From assembly GCA_913058345.1 (NCBI GenBank), contig CAJXQR010000003.1, positions 186,001-250,000 on the forward strand: 64,000 nucleotides of DNA, read 5' to 3'. Position numbers and translations under genes: made by a program. The notes beneath the pieces are model-generated. The model was given only the letters and a program-made list of their open reading frames with translations. It was not told the DNA's origin and did no database searches. This DNA comes from an uncultured Gammaproteobacteria bacterium (GTDB lineage Bacteria > Pseudomonadota > Gammaproteobacteria > Pseudomonadales > Porticoccaceae). Shown in pieces: positions 17,067-25,987 of this stretch; the stretch's first letter is position 1, and the number at the start of each line of letters is the position of its first letter.

Positions 17067-18665
17067 TTACTTGTCGTTGGTCAGCTGGCTAGCGAGAAAC
17101 TCGTCGTAAGTGCCTTTAAAGTCATTCAATTTGCGGTCTTTGATTTCGATAATTCGCGTAGCAAGCGATGACACAAACTCGCGGTCGTGACTGACAAAAA
17201 TCAAGGTGCCTTCGTAGTGCTCCAATGCCAAATTTAATGCCTCAATAGCTTCCATGTCAAGGTGGTTGGTGGGTTCGTCGAGGATCATGACGTTGTTGTC
17301 GGTCATCATTAATTTGCCAAACAACAAGCGGTTCTTTTCACCACCAGAACACACGCGGACGGCTTTTTTAGAATCCTCCGACGAGAACAGCAAGCGCCCC
17401 AGGGTGGCGCGTACGATTTGGTCGTCGTGGCTGGGTTTGCGCCATTGGCTCATCCAGTCGAAGAGGTTGATGTCGCTGTTAAATTGTGCGCTGCTGTCTT
17501 GAGGGCAATATCCGAGAGTGGCATTTTCGGCCCATTGAATGGTGCCATGGTTAGCTTCCAGCTCACCCATTAAACAGCGCAAAAATGTGGTTTTACCCGC
17601 ACCGTTTTCACCGATGACCGCCAGGCGTGCGCCGGCTTCGAGAATTAACCGACCATCGCTAAAAAGTGTTTCACCATCAAAACCATGCCCCAGGTTCTCT
17701 ATGGTGAGTGCCTGGCGGTGCAGCTTTTTCTCCTGAGCAAAACGAATATAGGGGCTGACGCGGCTCGAAGGCTTGATATCATCGAGATTAATTTTCTCTA
17801 TTTGCTTGGCGCGAGAAGTGGCTTGCTTGGCTTTGGAGGCGTTGGCAGAGAAACGGCTGACAAATTGTTGTAGCTCGGCAATTTGTGCTTTCTTCTTTGC
17901 GTTCTGCGACTGCATGCGTTCTTGCACCTGGGTGGCGGCGATCATAAAGTCGTCGTAGTTGCCCGGGTATACACGCAGTTCGCCATAGTCGATATCGGCC
18001 ATGTGGGTACAGACAGAATTCAAAAAATGACGATCGTGAGAAATAATAATCATCGTGCTCTTGCTGTCATTGAGAACGTCTTCGAGCCAGCGAATAGTGT
18101 TGATGTCGAGGTTGTTGGTGGGCTCGTCGAGCAGCAATATATCGGGGTCGGAAAATAAAGCCTGGGCTAGTAGTACCCTCAGTTTCCAACCGGGAGCGAC
18201 TTCGCTCATGGGGCCAAAATGCAGGGCTTCTTCAATGCCTGCGCCCATCAGTAGTTCTCCGGCGCGGCTTTCGGCGCTGTAACCATCGAGCTCGGCAAAT
18301 TCGATTTCAAGTTCCGCCACCTTCATACCTTCTTCTTCCGACATCTCGGGCAGGCTATAGATACGGTCGCGCTCTTGTTTAATGGTCCACAACTCTTTGT
18401 GGCCCATCAGCACGGTATCGATCACGCTGACGTCTTCAAAGGCGAATTGATCCTGGTGCAGTGTGCCAATGCGTTCGTTGGGGCTGAGAGAGACGTTGCC
18501 GGCGGTGGGTGTGAGGTTGCCATCGAGGATCTTCATAAACGTCGATTTACCGCAGCCATTGGCTCCAATCAGGCCATAACGATGACCGTTACCAAATTTT
18601 ACGGAGATATTTTCAAAGAGGGGTTTGGCACCAAACTGCATGGTGATATTGGCTGCTGAGATCAA
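17067..18665 (-). CDS. ybiT: ABC-F ribosome-associated ATPase YbiT
   Basis: A 532-residue soluble twin-ATPase without membrane domain, matching E. coli YbiT (530) along its full length. The first cassette has [12 protein letters not shown]; the second has [11 protein letters not shown], signature [17 protein letters not shown] and Walker [15 protein letters not shown]. The linker contains [20 protein letters not shown], the basic P-site tRNA interaction motif region. ABC-F proteins of this type act on the ribosome during translation rather than in transport. Start TTG 18665 has AGGAA about 8 bases upstream and aligns with the family start. It is a single gene, divergent from nothing obvious, with its own upstream region. 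Confidence 0.93.
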   Translation of the reverse strand: MISAANITMQFGAKPLFENISVKFGNGHRYGLIGANGCGKSTFMKILDGNLTPTAGNVSLSPNERIGTLHQDQFAFEDVSVIDTVLMGHKELWTIKQERDRIYSLPEMSEEEGMKVAELEIEFAELDGYSAESRAGELLMGAGIEEALHFGPMSEVAPGWKLRVLLAQALFSDPDILLLDEPTNNLDINTIRWLEDVLNDSKSTMIIISHDRHFLNSVCTHMADIDYGELRVYPGNYDDFMIAATQVQERMQSQNAKKKAQIAELQQFVSRFSANASKAKQATSRAKQIEKINLDDIKPSSRVSPYIRFAQEKKLHRQALTIENLGHGFDGETLFSDGRLILEAGARLAVIGENGAGKTTFLRCLMGELEANHGTIQWAENATLGYCPQDSSAQFNSDINLFDWMSQWRKPSHDDQIVRATLGRLLFSSEDSKKAVRVCSGGEKNRLLFGKLMMTDNNVMILDEPTNHLDMEAIEALNLALEHYEGTLIFVSHDREFVSSLATRIIEIKDRKLNDFKGTYDEFLASQLTNDK

Positions 18666-18814
18666 CGATTTATTCCTGAAAGCTGGTGTGGCGCTGTGAG
18701 TGTTCTGAGGGGGCGTACTATAAGGATTTGTGGCGAGCGCGTCGAGGTGAACAGGCTAAATTTGTTCGTAGTGTAATTGTACACGCGCTAGCAGAGGGCT
18801 ATTTTGTGAGAATG

Positions 18815-18840
18815 ACAAAAGGCACCTGTAACAGTGCCTT
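18815..18840 (-). terminator. Intrinsic terminator of pilU
   Basis: On the minus strand, AAGGCAC and GTGCCTT form a seven-base stem around an eight-base loop, and the sequence after the stem reads TTTT. It lies about 60 bases after the pilU stop. Confidence 0.6.
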
Positions 18841-18898
18841 GGCGTCAGTTTTAATCAGTTTTGTTCAGTGCGTTTTGATATTTTATAGCGGTCACTCT

Positions 18899-20161
18899 TT
18901 AGTCGGGTGGCCCGCTTTGTACTAGATAGTTTTCTTCGATGACCTCTTCTGCGTCTTCTTCACTTTTTTCTTTTTCTACCTGGATAGGCTCGAGGCTAAG
19001 CGTTGTTCCACCGCCAGTCGTTCTTTTCTGTGGTGCGTCAGTTGTTCCTCGAGCAGCTTCTTCCGCTGCCGTTGTTTGGCCGACGATACTCGGGGGGCTA
19101 TTGCCATGCTGTAACTGTATTTTAAGACGTAAGTTGTTGCGTGAGTCAGCATTGAGCAGGGCTTCTTGCAGGGTGATTTTACCCGCGTTATAGAGTTCAC
19201 AAAGCGCGGAGTCAAAAGTTTTCATGCCCTGGTTTTCTGACTTTTGCATGACTTCACGAATTTCGGTGACATTGCCACCTTTGATCAAATCGATCACTCG
19301 TGGTGTGCCGAGTAACACTTCGATAGCCGCAGCGCGTTTGTCGTCAACGGTGGGTACTAAGCGCTGCGAGACAATGCCGCGTAAATTGAGTGAAAGATCC
19401 AGGTAAAGCTGTTTGTGCCGCTCTTCGGGGAAGAAGTTGATAATGCGCTCAAGCGCCTGGTTGGCATTATTGGCGTGTAAGGTAGAGAGGCAGAGATGGC
19501 CAGTTTCAGCAAAAGCCAGGGCGTGTTCCATGGTTTCACGACTGCGAATTTCTCCAATCAAGATGACATCGGGCGCCTGACGCAGGGTGTTTTGTAATGC
19601 GTCTTCGTAGCTGTCGGTGTCAACACCTACTTCACGTTGGTTGATGATGCTTTTTTTATGCGGGTGAAGAAATTCCACCGGGTCTTCAATGGTGATGATA
19701 TGGCCGGAAGTATGGGTATTGCGATAGTCGATCAGAGAGGCCAGGGAGGTCGATTTACCCGAGCCAGTGCCACCCACAAACAGCACCAAGCCGCGTTTTT
19801 GTAGCACCAGCTTAGGTACGATCTCTGGTAGACCTAGATCGCGAAAGTGGGGTATTTCGGTTTTGATGACCCGTACGACCATGGCAACTTCGCTACGTTG
19901 CTTGAAAATATTAACGCGGAAACGGCCGATATTTTTTTCTGATATCGCCAGATTCATTTCCGGCTTGTGCTCAAACTCGACAATCTGATCGGCATCCATA
20001 ATACTGTAGGCGATTTCTTTGATCTCACCTTTGCCGTAAGGCTTGTCGGTAATGGGTGACAGTTTGCCCAGCACTTTCATGCTCGGTGGGGCTCCGGTGG
20101 AAAAATAGAGGTCGGAACCGTCTTCTTTGACGATAGTACGCAGTAAATCAAGAAATTCCAT
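18899..20161 (-). CDS. pilU: Type IV pilus retraction-associated ATPase PilU
   Basis: A 420-residue hexameric secretion ATPase of the PilT/PilU group. It has Walker A FVGGTGSGKSTSLA, an Asp box (ITIEDPVEFLH), Walker B (VILIGEIRSRETM) and the His box HLCLSTLHANNANQALERI. Several stretches (MEFLDLLRTIV start, NLRGIVSQRLVPT, TGHLCLSTLHANNANQALERI region) fit PilU better than PilT. PilU assists PilT in depolymerising the pilus at the inner membrane. The start chosen is the ATG giving MEFLDLL; an upstream ATG at 20200 would add 13 residues not typical of the family. The C-terminus carries a Gly/Thr-rich and then acidic extension of about 45 residues beyond family length. pilT is not next to it here. 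Confidence 0.92.
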   Translation of the reverse strand: MEFLDLLRTIVKEDGSDLYFSTGAPPSMKVLGKLSPITDKPYGKGEIKEIAYSIMDADQIVEFEHKPEMNLAISEKNIGRFRVNIFKQRSEVAMVVRVIKTEIPHFRDLGLPEIVPKLVLQKRGLVLFVGGTGSGKSTSLASLIDYRNTHTSGHIITIEDPVEFLHPHKKSIINQREVGVDTDSYEDALQNTLRQAPDVILIGEIRSRETMEHALAFAETGHLCLSTLHANNANQALERIINFFPEERHKQLYLDLSLNLRGIVSQRLVPTVDDKRAAAIEVLLGTPRVIDLIKGGNVTEIREVMQKSENQGMKTFDSALCELYNAGKITLQEALLNADSRNNLRLKIQLQHGNSPPSIVGQTTAAEEAARGTTDAPQKRTTGGGTTLSLEPIQVEKEKSEEDAEEVIEENYLVQSGPPD

Positions 20162-20527
20162 GACGTGGAGGCCTTCAATTAAGAGGGGATTGAATGTCAT
20201 GAAGGCTAGCAGGGAAGAGTGAGGGGAATAAAGGCCGGGAGCTGATAAGTGTGAACTTCTTCGAATAGATGCAGCAAGGGGTTGACGGGGGGTTACTGGG
20301 TGTCTTTTCTCTTTGGGTGGTGGTGATTAGGCGTTTGTTTTGATGCGATAAAAGCAAGCAAAACAAACCATCCCCAGCCTGACTTCAAGCTTACCGGCCT
20401 GACGGGCACAGGGGGCCATCAAGTTAAGGAGGCTGATGGGGCCAGAGCCGAATGCATGACGTGTTTCGAGGCCCCCTAATTCGCGGTTTTCCATAACCCG
20501 AGGCTCTCTAAATAGGAGTTCCTTGTT
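20162..20527. promoter_or_regulatory. Divergent intergenic region between pilU and the lipoprotein hydrolase
   Basis: This 366-base region should hold the promoters of both divergent genes. Small frames inside it look like chance. No recognisable operator was identified. The only clear element is the AGGAG ribosome site at 20514-20518, which belongs to the hydrolase gene. Confidence 0.3.
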
Positions 20528-21355
20528 ATTCAATACATTGTCGTATTATTTCTCAGTTTAACCTTAAGTGGCTGTTCGAGCTTTTTCTTTTTTCCTGCTA
20601 AGCGTCATCTGCAAACCCCTTCTGTTTATGGCCTGGCGTATGAGGATGTACAGCTACTGGCGGAGGACGGGACTCAATTACACGCCTGGTTCTTACCGGC
20701 CAGCCAGAAAGCCAAAGGCAGTGTCTTATTTCTGCATGGTAATGCGGAGAATATCAGCACCCATTTTGAAAATATTCGCTGGTTGCCTAAGGCGGGTTAC
20801 CACGTTTTAGTGTTGGATTATCGAGGCTTTGGGCTTTCTGGCGGCGCGCCAAAACTGCCCGATGTGTTTTGGGATATTAATGCCGCTGTACACTGGATGA
20901 GTCACTCGGGGCAGACAAAACAACAAGCCTTTTTTATTCTTGGGCAAAGTTTGGGTGCTAGCCTAATGTTGTATAACGCCGCTCAACATGTTGAAAATCC
21001 GTACTTGTGTGGCCTGATTAGCGATGCTGCCTTTAGTCGTTATCGTCGTATTGCCGCGCATATCGCACGTCAATCCTGGGTCACATGGCCCTTCCATTTT
21101 TTTCTCTTTTGGCAGGCTTATGATCAATACGACCCTGTTGATGGCGTGGCGGCGTTACCCGAAACCCCGATACTTTTTTTTCACAGTAAAGATGATCAGA
21201 TCATTCCATTCTCGAATCTCGATCTCTTGGTACAGAGTCATCCGGGCTACCACCAACGCGTTGTTACCAGTGGCCGACATACGGCAACGTTTATGGATGC
21301 AGCTAATCGCCAAACATTGTTGGAATTTATGCAACAGCAGGATTGTTCTCGTTGA
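20528..21355 (+). CDS. Alpha/beta hydrolase lipoprotein (BEM46-like), apparent ATT start
   Basis: A 275-residue envelope lipoprotein hydrolase if translation starts at ATT 20528. The first 16 residues then form a lipoprotein signal with lipobox LSGC (Cys16). The hydrolase domain has oxyanion-site HGNAEN (70-75), nucleophile Ser141 in GQSLGAS, acid Asp222 or Asp223 in HSKDDQIIP and His251 in SGRHTATF, all expected for the BEM46/COG1073 group. Substrate unknown. There is no ATG, GTG or TTG in frame between the upstream stop (20513) and 20783. A start at 20783 would delete the signal, lipobox and first strands including HGNAEN. ATT lies nine bases after a perfect AGGAG. A sequencing error or frameshift is the alternative. 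Confidence 0.8.
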   Translation: MQYIVVLFLSLTLSGCSSFFFFPAKRHLQTPSVYGLAYEDVQLLAEDGTQLHAWFLPASQKAKGSVLFLHGNAENISTHFENIRWLPKAGYHVLVLDYRGFGLSGGAPKLPDVFWDINAAVHWMSHSGQTKQQAFFILGQSLGASLMLYNAAQHVENPYLCGLISDAAFSRYRRIAAHIARQSWVTWPFHFFLFWQAYDQYDPVDGVAALPETPILFFHSKDDQIIPFSNLDLLVQSHPGYHQRVVTSGRHTATFMDAANRQTLLEFMQQQDCSR

Positions 21356-21417
21356 TGTGCAAAGCTGGTGAGGGGTAGGGCAGGGTTAACACGGATTTGT
21401 CGTGTCCTGGGCGAGGA

Positions 21418-21442
21418 AAGCCTCAGTTGTAGCCTGAGGCTT
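21418..21442. repeat. Nine-base-pair hairpin downstream of the hydrolase gene
   Basis: AAGCCTCAG and CTGAGGCTT pair perfectly around a seven-base loop, between the convergent hydrolase and ParA-like genes. A T tract is missing, so it is at most a partial terminator or an RNA-stabilising element. Confidence 0.5.
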
Positions 21443-21563
21443 ATCGATAATAAAGAGGAGCTTGTCTTGGTGCGGTTCCCCTTAAGCTTTTACCGGGAAA
21501 ACACTATCTGGTGGTTTCACGGGGTGAGGGGTTGGCGTAGAGAATCGTTACGCGATAAAAAGC

Positions 21564-22274
21564 CTACTGAGACGGGGTCGGAAGTTGGGCGAGAGCACCT
21601 TGCAGTGCGATATACGCTTTATTCATCCAAACTTTGGTTCTCTGGCGTTCCATCAGCGACAAATGCGGGGTGTCGTTGCTGCGTATATTTTGGGCGCCCC
21701 AGAAACTGAAACTGAGCTTGTCAATTTTATTCATGGTTGACGGGTGTAAAGCAGGTAGTTGTGTTGCGATGAGGCCGCTGTTCTTTCCCCGTTGGCTGAT
21801 GAGTTGGTCAATACCTTCGAAATTGCTGCCACGACCGAGGTTTTTCACGACGATGCAATGTAGCTTGTCAGTGTATTTATCGAGGAACTGTTCCAGTAAG
21901 CCCGCGGAGTCAGTACCGTCATCGATCATATACCAGTAAACTAAGGGTATTCCCATCTCTTGGCAGAGTTCCAGTACGCCGCTCTCTTCGAACCAGCGAT
22001 CCAGAAAGCGCTCGCTTTGAGCCGGCAGGTCGAGGAGAAGGTTGATATCTTCCTCAACGGCAGTTTCGATAATGGCATCGCTGCTCTCAAATTCGTCCAG
22101 CTGCACGGGTTGAGTAAACTCACCGTAAAAGCGACTCAATGTGGCGTGTGACTGGTCGGCGTCAAGTCCCAGATACTTTTGACCGACATCCAGAAAATAC
22201 TGAGAGAGGAGTCTTGCGAAGACAGATTTTCCAACGCCGCCTTTTTCGCCACCGATAACATGGATAGTGCTCAT
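21564..22274 (-). CDS. Orphan ParA/MinD-like P-loop ATPase
   Basis: A 236-residue SIMIBI-class ATPase. The deviant Walker A is GGEKGGVGKS at residues 8-17, with the second lysine typical of ParA. LLLDLPAQ stands at the Walker B position, and GLDADQSHATL matches the switch I region. There is no ParB, centromere-like repeat or MinE nearby, so it is not an obvious partition or division gene. Similar orphan ParA-like proteins occur as mobilisation or positioning factors, but none is a clear match. The sequence has more acidic residues than typical MinD and lacks the membrane-targeting C-terminal helix. ATG 22274 is preceded by AGAGGG. Function unknown. Confidence 0.7.
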   Translation of the reverse strand: MSTIHVIGGEKGGVGKSVFARLLSQYFLDVGQKYLGLDADQSHATLSRFYGEFTQPVQLDEFESSDAIIETAVEEDINLLLDLPAQSERFLDRWFEESGVLELCQEMGIPLVYWYMIDDGTDSAGLLEQFLDKYTDKLHCIVVKNLGRGSNFEGIDQLISQRGKNSGLIATQLPALHPSTMNKIDKLSFSFWGAQNIRSNDTPHLSLMERQRTKVWMNKAYIALQGALAQLPTPSQ

Positions 22275-22543
22275 TCTATAATTTCCCTCTGATGAATGCT
22301 GAAGTCCATTGAAAAATAATCGGTTGAAATGTCGCTTATATGACAGAGCCCTGTCATCAGCCAGCTAACCAGACTGGCTTTGAAGAGCCATTGTACTCGA
22401 CATTTATACTCGAGATTTGCTTTCGATACTTGTATTTGAGATTGGCGATCAGGGTTAAGGCGTTATTTTGTGCCATAACGCGCCCCTTTCGCCTCACCCA
22501 AAATGCCATCTGTGGATGAGTTGTCTTTTACGATAGGCCATGA

Positions 22544-25312
22544 CTATAGGGCCATGATTTTCCCTTTTTGTTCCTCGAGTCGGGCTATGGCACTTTCAAC
22601 CTCGCTGAGTTTTTGCCGCTCTTTAGCCACCACGTCATCTGGTGCATTGGCAATAAACTTTTCGTTAGAGAGCTTGCCGTTTAAACGCCCTCGTTCTTTG
22701 CTCAGTTTGCCGAGCTCTTTGTTGAGGCGGGCCAGCTCTGCCTCTTTGTCGATGACGCCGGCCATGGGTACAAGAATTTCCATATCCCCAACGAGAGCAG
22801 TTGCCGAGGGTGGTACCGGTGCATTGGCATCGAGCCACTGCGCCGATTCAAGATTGGCCAGCTTGGTTAGGTATTGTGCGTTTTCGTTGAGACGGCGCTG
22901 GTCTTCTGGGCCGCCATTTTTAAACAACAAGGGCAAGAGTTTACCGGGGGGGATATTAATTTCGCCGCGAATATTGCGCACGCCCATAATGATTTGTTTA
23001 ATCCATTCGATATCGGCGTCAGCCATGGCATCGCGCTGGCTGTCGTCGGCGATAGGGAAGGGCTGGTTCATAATGGTTTCGCCCTGTCTGCCGGCCAGGG
23101 TGTGAATCTTTTGCCAAACTTCTTCAGTAATAAAGGGCATCATCGGGTGGGCGAGGCGCATAATGGTTTCTAGCACTCGAATGAGCGTGCGGCGGGTGCC
23201 TTTTTTCAGAGCCGCTGGGGCATCGTCGTCCCACAGAATGGGCTTTGATAATTCTAAATACCAGTCGCAATACTCAGACCAGACAAAGTCATAAAGAGCT
23301 TGTGAGGCGAGGTCGAAGCGGAAATTTTCGATGCCATTGCCTACTTGCTGCTCGGCATCTTGCAGGCGGCTGATAATCCAGCGATCGGCGATGGAGAGCT
23401 GGTAGTCGTCACTGCCGTCCTGCCCGCAGTCGTGCTCTTCGGTATTCATCAACACGTAGCGCGTGGCGTTCCATATCTTGTTACAGAAGTTGCGAAAGCC
23501 CTCAATGCGCCCGACATCAAATTTAATGTCTCGCCCGGTCGATGCCAGCGAATAGAAGGTGTAACGTAAGGCGTCGGTGCCATAGGCTGACAAGCCCTCG
23601 GGAAATTCCTTGCGGGTTTGTTTGGCGATTTTTTCGCGCATTTGTGGCTGCATCATGCCGGTGGTGCGCTTGGTCACCAGGGGTTCTAATTTAATGCCGT
23701 CGATAAGGTCGATAGGGTCGAGCACATTGCCTTTGGATTTCGACATTTTCTGCCCCTGGCCGTCGCGTACTAAGCCGTGAACATAAACGGTTTTAAAGGG
23801 CACGTCGTCCATAAAGTAGAGGGTGAGCATAATCATGCGCGCCACCCAGAAGAAGATAATGTCAAAGCCGGTGACCAGCACGTCGGTGCTGTGAAAGGTT
23901 TTTAATTCATCGGTGTTTTGGGGCCAACCGAGGGTGGCAAAAGTCCAAAGACCGGATGAGAACCAGGTGTCGAGTACGTCGTCGTCCTGGCGCAATTTAA
24001 TGCTGTCGTCGAGATTATGCTTGTTGCGCACATCGGTCTCAGAGCGCCCGACGTAGATATTGCCTGCCTCGTCATACCAGGCTGGAATGCGGTGCCCCCA
24101 CCACAACTGGCGGCTGATGCACCAGTCCTGAATATCGCGCATCCAGGAAAAATACATATTCTCGTACTGCTTGGGTACGAACTGAATAGCTTGTTGCTCA
24201 ACGGCGTCGATGGCTTTTTCAGCCAGGGGTTTGGCGCTGACATACCATTGGTCAGTGAGCCAGGGTTCGATAACGACACCAGAGCGATCACCGCGCGGAG
24301 TTTTCAGGGTGTGAGCCTCCACCTTTTCAAGCAGGCCCAGTTCATCGAGGTCGGCGACCACCATCTTGCGTGCGTCAAAGCGATCCATGTGCTGGTACTT
24401 TTCCGGCACATTGGTGTTGAGGTTAGCGTCGCGATCGAAGATGTTAATCATCGGCAGCTGATGACGCTGGCCAATATCATAGTCATTAAAATCGTGGGCC
24501 GGGGTGATTTTCACACAACCCGAGCCAAAGTCCCTGTCGACATAGTCGTCGGCAATAACCGGTATTTCGCGACCGCTGAGGGGCAGGGTAATGGTTTTAC
24601 CAATAAAGGCTTGATAGCGCTCGTCGTCGGGATGTACGGCTACGGCCGTGTCGCCAAGCATGGTTTCGGGGCGGGTGGTGGCGACGACCAGGTGACCGGA
24701 ACCGTCACTTAAGGGGTAACGAAAATGCCACAGGTGGCCCTGTTCTTCTTCGGCGATGACTTCAAGATCAGAAATGGCCGTGTGCAGTTTCGGGTCCCAG
24801 TTAACGAGGCGCTGGCCACGATAAATCAGGCCGTCGTCGTAGAGACGGATAAAAGCTTCCTGCACCGCGTCGTAGAAACCATCATCCATGGTGAAGCGTT
24901 CACGGGACCAGTCGGGTGAAGCACCGAGACGACGTAGCTGCTGGGTAATATTACCGCCGGACTCTGCTTTCCACTGCCAGACTTTCTCGATGAATTGATC
25001 GCGCCCGAGATCGTGACGACTAATACCGTCGGCTTCGAGCTGGCGTTCAACCACCATTTGTGTGGCGATACCGGCGTGGTCGGTGCCCACCTGCCATAAA
25101 GTGTTATCGCCCTTCATACGATGGTAGCGCACCAGGCCATCCATAATGGCCTCCTGAAAACCGTGGCCCATGTGCAAGTTGCCGGTGACATTGGGCGGCG
25201 GAATCATGATGCAAAAGGGGTCGCCGCTACCGGAGGGCTTGAAGTGACCGCTTTCCTCCCAGATTTTGTACCAATGACTTTCGATGGTTTGGGGCTGGTA
25301 GGTTTTTTCCAT
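22544..25312 (-). CDS. valS: Valyl-tRNA synthetase
   Basis: A 922-residue class I aminoacyl-tRNA synthetase that charges tRNA-Val. HIGH-equivalent NLHMGHGF lies near residue 46, and KMSKS is at 522-526 ([10 protein letters not shown]). The editing (CP1) domain lies between them, with [17 protein letters not shown]. The C-terminal arm (about 860-920) is a charged coiled coil with [18 protein letters not shown], as in bacterial ValRS. The length is normal. It is the third gene of the pepA-holC-valS group on the minus strand, with about 160 bases between holC and valS. Several long antisense frames within it are shadows. Confidence 0.97.
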   Translation of the reverse strand: MEKTYQPQTIESHWYKIWEESGHFKPSGSGDPFCIMIPPPNVTGNLHMGHGFQEAIMDGLVRYHRMKGDNTLWQVGTDHAGIATQMVVERQLEADGISRHDLGRDQFIEKVWQWKAESGGNITQQLRRLGASPDWSRERFTMDDGFYDAVQEAFIRLYDDGLIYRGQRLVNWDPKLHTAISDLEVIAEEEQGHLWHFRYPLSDGSGHLVVATTRPETMLGDTAVAVHPDDERYQAFIGKTITLPLSGREIPVIADDYVDRDFGSGCVKITPAHDFNDYDIGQRHQLPMINIFDRDANLNTNVPEKYQHMDRFDARKMVVADLDELGLLEKVEAHTLKTPRGDRSGVVIEPWLTDQWYVSAKPLAEKAIDAVEQQAIQFVPKQYENMYFSWMRDIQDWCISRQLWWGHRIPAWYDEAGNIYVGRSETDVRNKHNLDDSIKLRQDDDVLDTWFSSGLWTFATLGWPQNTDELKTFHSTDVLVTGFDIIFFWVARMIMLTLYFMDDVPFKTVYVHGLVRDGQGQKMSKSKGNVLDPIDLIDGIKLEPLVTKRTTGMMQPQMREKIAKQTRKEFPEGLSAYGTDALRYTFYSLASTGRDIKFDVGRIEGFRNFCNKIWNATRYVLMNTEEHDCGQDGSDDYQLSIADRWIISRLQDAEQQVGNGIENFRFDLASQALYDFVWSEYCDWYLELSKPILWDDDAPAALKKGTRRTLIRVLETIMRLAHPMMPFITEEVWQKIHTLAGRQGETIMNQPFPIADDSQRDAMADADIEWIKQIIMGVRNIRGEINIPPGKLLPLLFKNGGPEDQRRLNENAQYLTKLANLESAQWLDANAPVPPSATALVGDMEILVPMAGVIDKEAELARLNKELGKLSKERGRLNGKLSNEKFIANAPDDVVAKERQKLSEVESAIARLEEQKGKIMAL

Positions 25313-25471
25313 GATGGGTGTGCGTACCTGAATTAAAGAGTTGGGTGGAAGCGTTTTTTGTGGGTGGAGAATTATACGGGGCGAGAGGGCGTTACTCTAT
25401 AGGCGATAACAGGGTCGGGAGACAATAACAGGGCCGGGGTTGCGCGCATAGTGCGAAAACATCGACAGTCA

Positions 25472-25927
25472 TTACAGCAATACAGGCGCGCCTTTGAGGT
25501 TTTCGACTTTGCTAAAGCCCAGTGGATAGCCCATGTGCTTGTAGTGGGCAAAGCGTTCACGTTTAGCTTGCACTTGGGTTTCGGTGCCGTAAATGAGTTC
25601 GGCGAGGTGTTCGAAACGGCTGAACCAGTTGGGTGTGTCGCTATCGAGATTAATCATCATGTCGTGGTAATCGCCGGGCTCGTCACCACTGCAAAGATAA
25701 ATCGGTGCGTGATCCTCTGCGCTGGTGCTGTGGGCGAGAAAGCTACTGGGAATATGTTGCCAGAGATCTTGCTGCAGATTTTGCACGAGTGCTGTATCAC
25801 GGCAGTAGACCAGCACACTGTGTTGTTTTTTCCCGGCTTCATTGGCCAGCTCGCATACTAATTGCAGAGCGCGGGTGATCGTGTCTTCGCGATCGCCCTG
25901 CAATTGGTGGAAATGTATTTTCGTCAT
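25472..25927 (-). CDS. holC: DNA polymerase III chi subunit
   Basis: A 151-residue HolC homologue (E. coli 147). Chi joins the clamp-loader complex through psi and binds SSB. Family features include the N-terminal FHQLQGD strand, CELANEAGKKQHSVLVYC, LWQHIPSSFLAH, then NLDSDTPNWFSRFEHLAELIYG with the C-terminal helix RERFAHYKHMGYPLGF. The gene order pepA-holC-valS is the standard gammaproteobacterial one, which secures the assignment. It starts 51 bases after the pepA stop at an ATG. Confidence 0.93.
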   Translation of the reverse strand: MTKIHFHQLQGDREDTITRALQLVCELANEAGKKQHSVLVYCRDTALVQNLQQDLWQHIPSSFLAHSTSAEDHAPIYLCSGDEPGDYHDMMINLDSDTPNWFSRFEHLAELIYGTETQVQAKRERFAHYKHMGYPLGFSKVENLKGAPVLL

Positions 25928-25970
25928 AGCATAAGAGTCATCGGAGGAGAGGGCCCGTGGCAGATATTAG

Positions 25971-25987
25971 GGCAGCCTTAGGCTGCC
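25971..25987 (-). repeat. Hairpin around the pepA stop codon
   Basis: On the minus strand GGCAGCC-TAA-GGCTGCC forms a seven-base all-strong stem whose three-base loop is the pepA stop codon itself. No T tract follows, so transcription into holC should continue. It may influence messenger stability or ribosome release. Confidence 0.6.

Noticed and set aside
22503-23105. 200-codon plus-strand ORF inside valS
   Set aside because: It is antisense to the coiled-coil end of valS, has no ribosome site or family features, and follows valS codon bias on the opposite strand.
24017-24712. 231-codon plus-strand ORF inside valS
   Set aside because: It is fully antisense to conserved ValRS sequence; long open frames opposite GC-rich genes are common.
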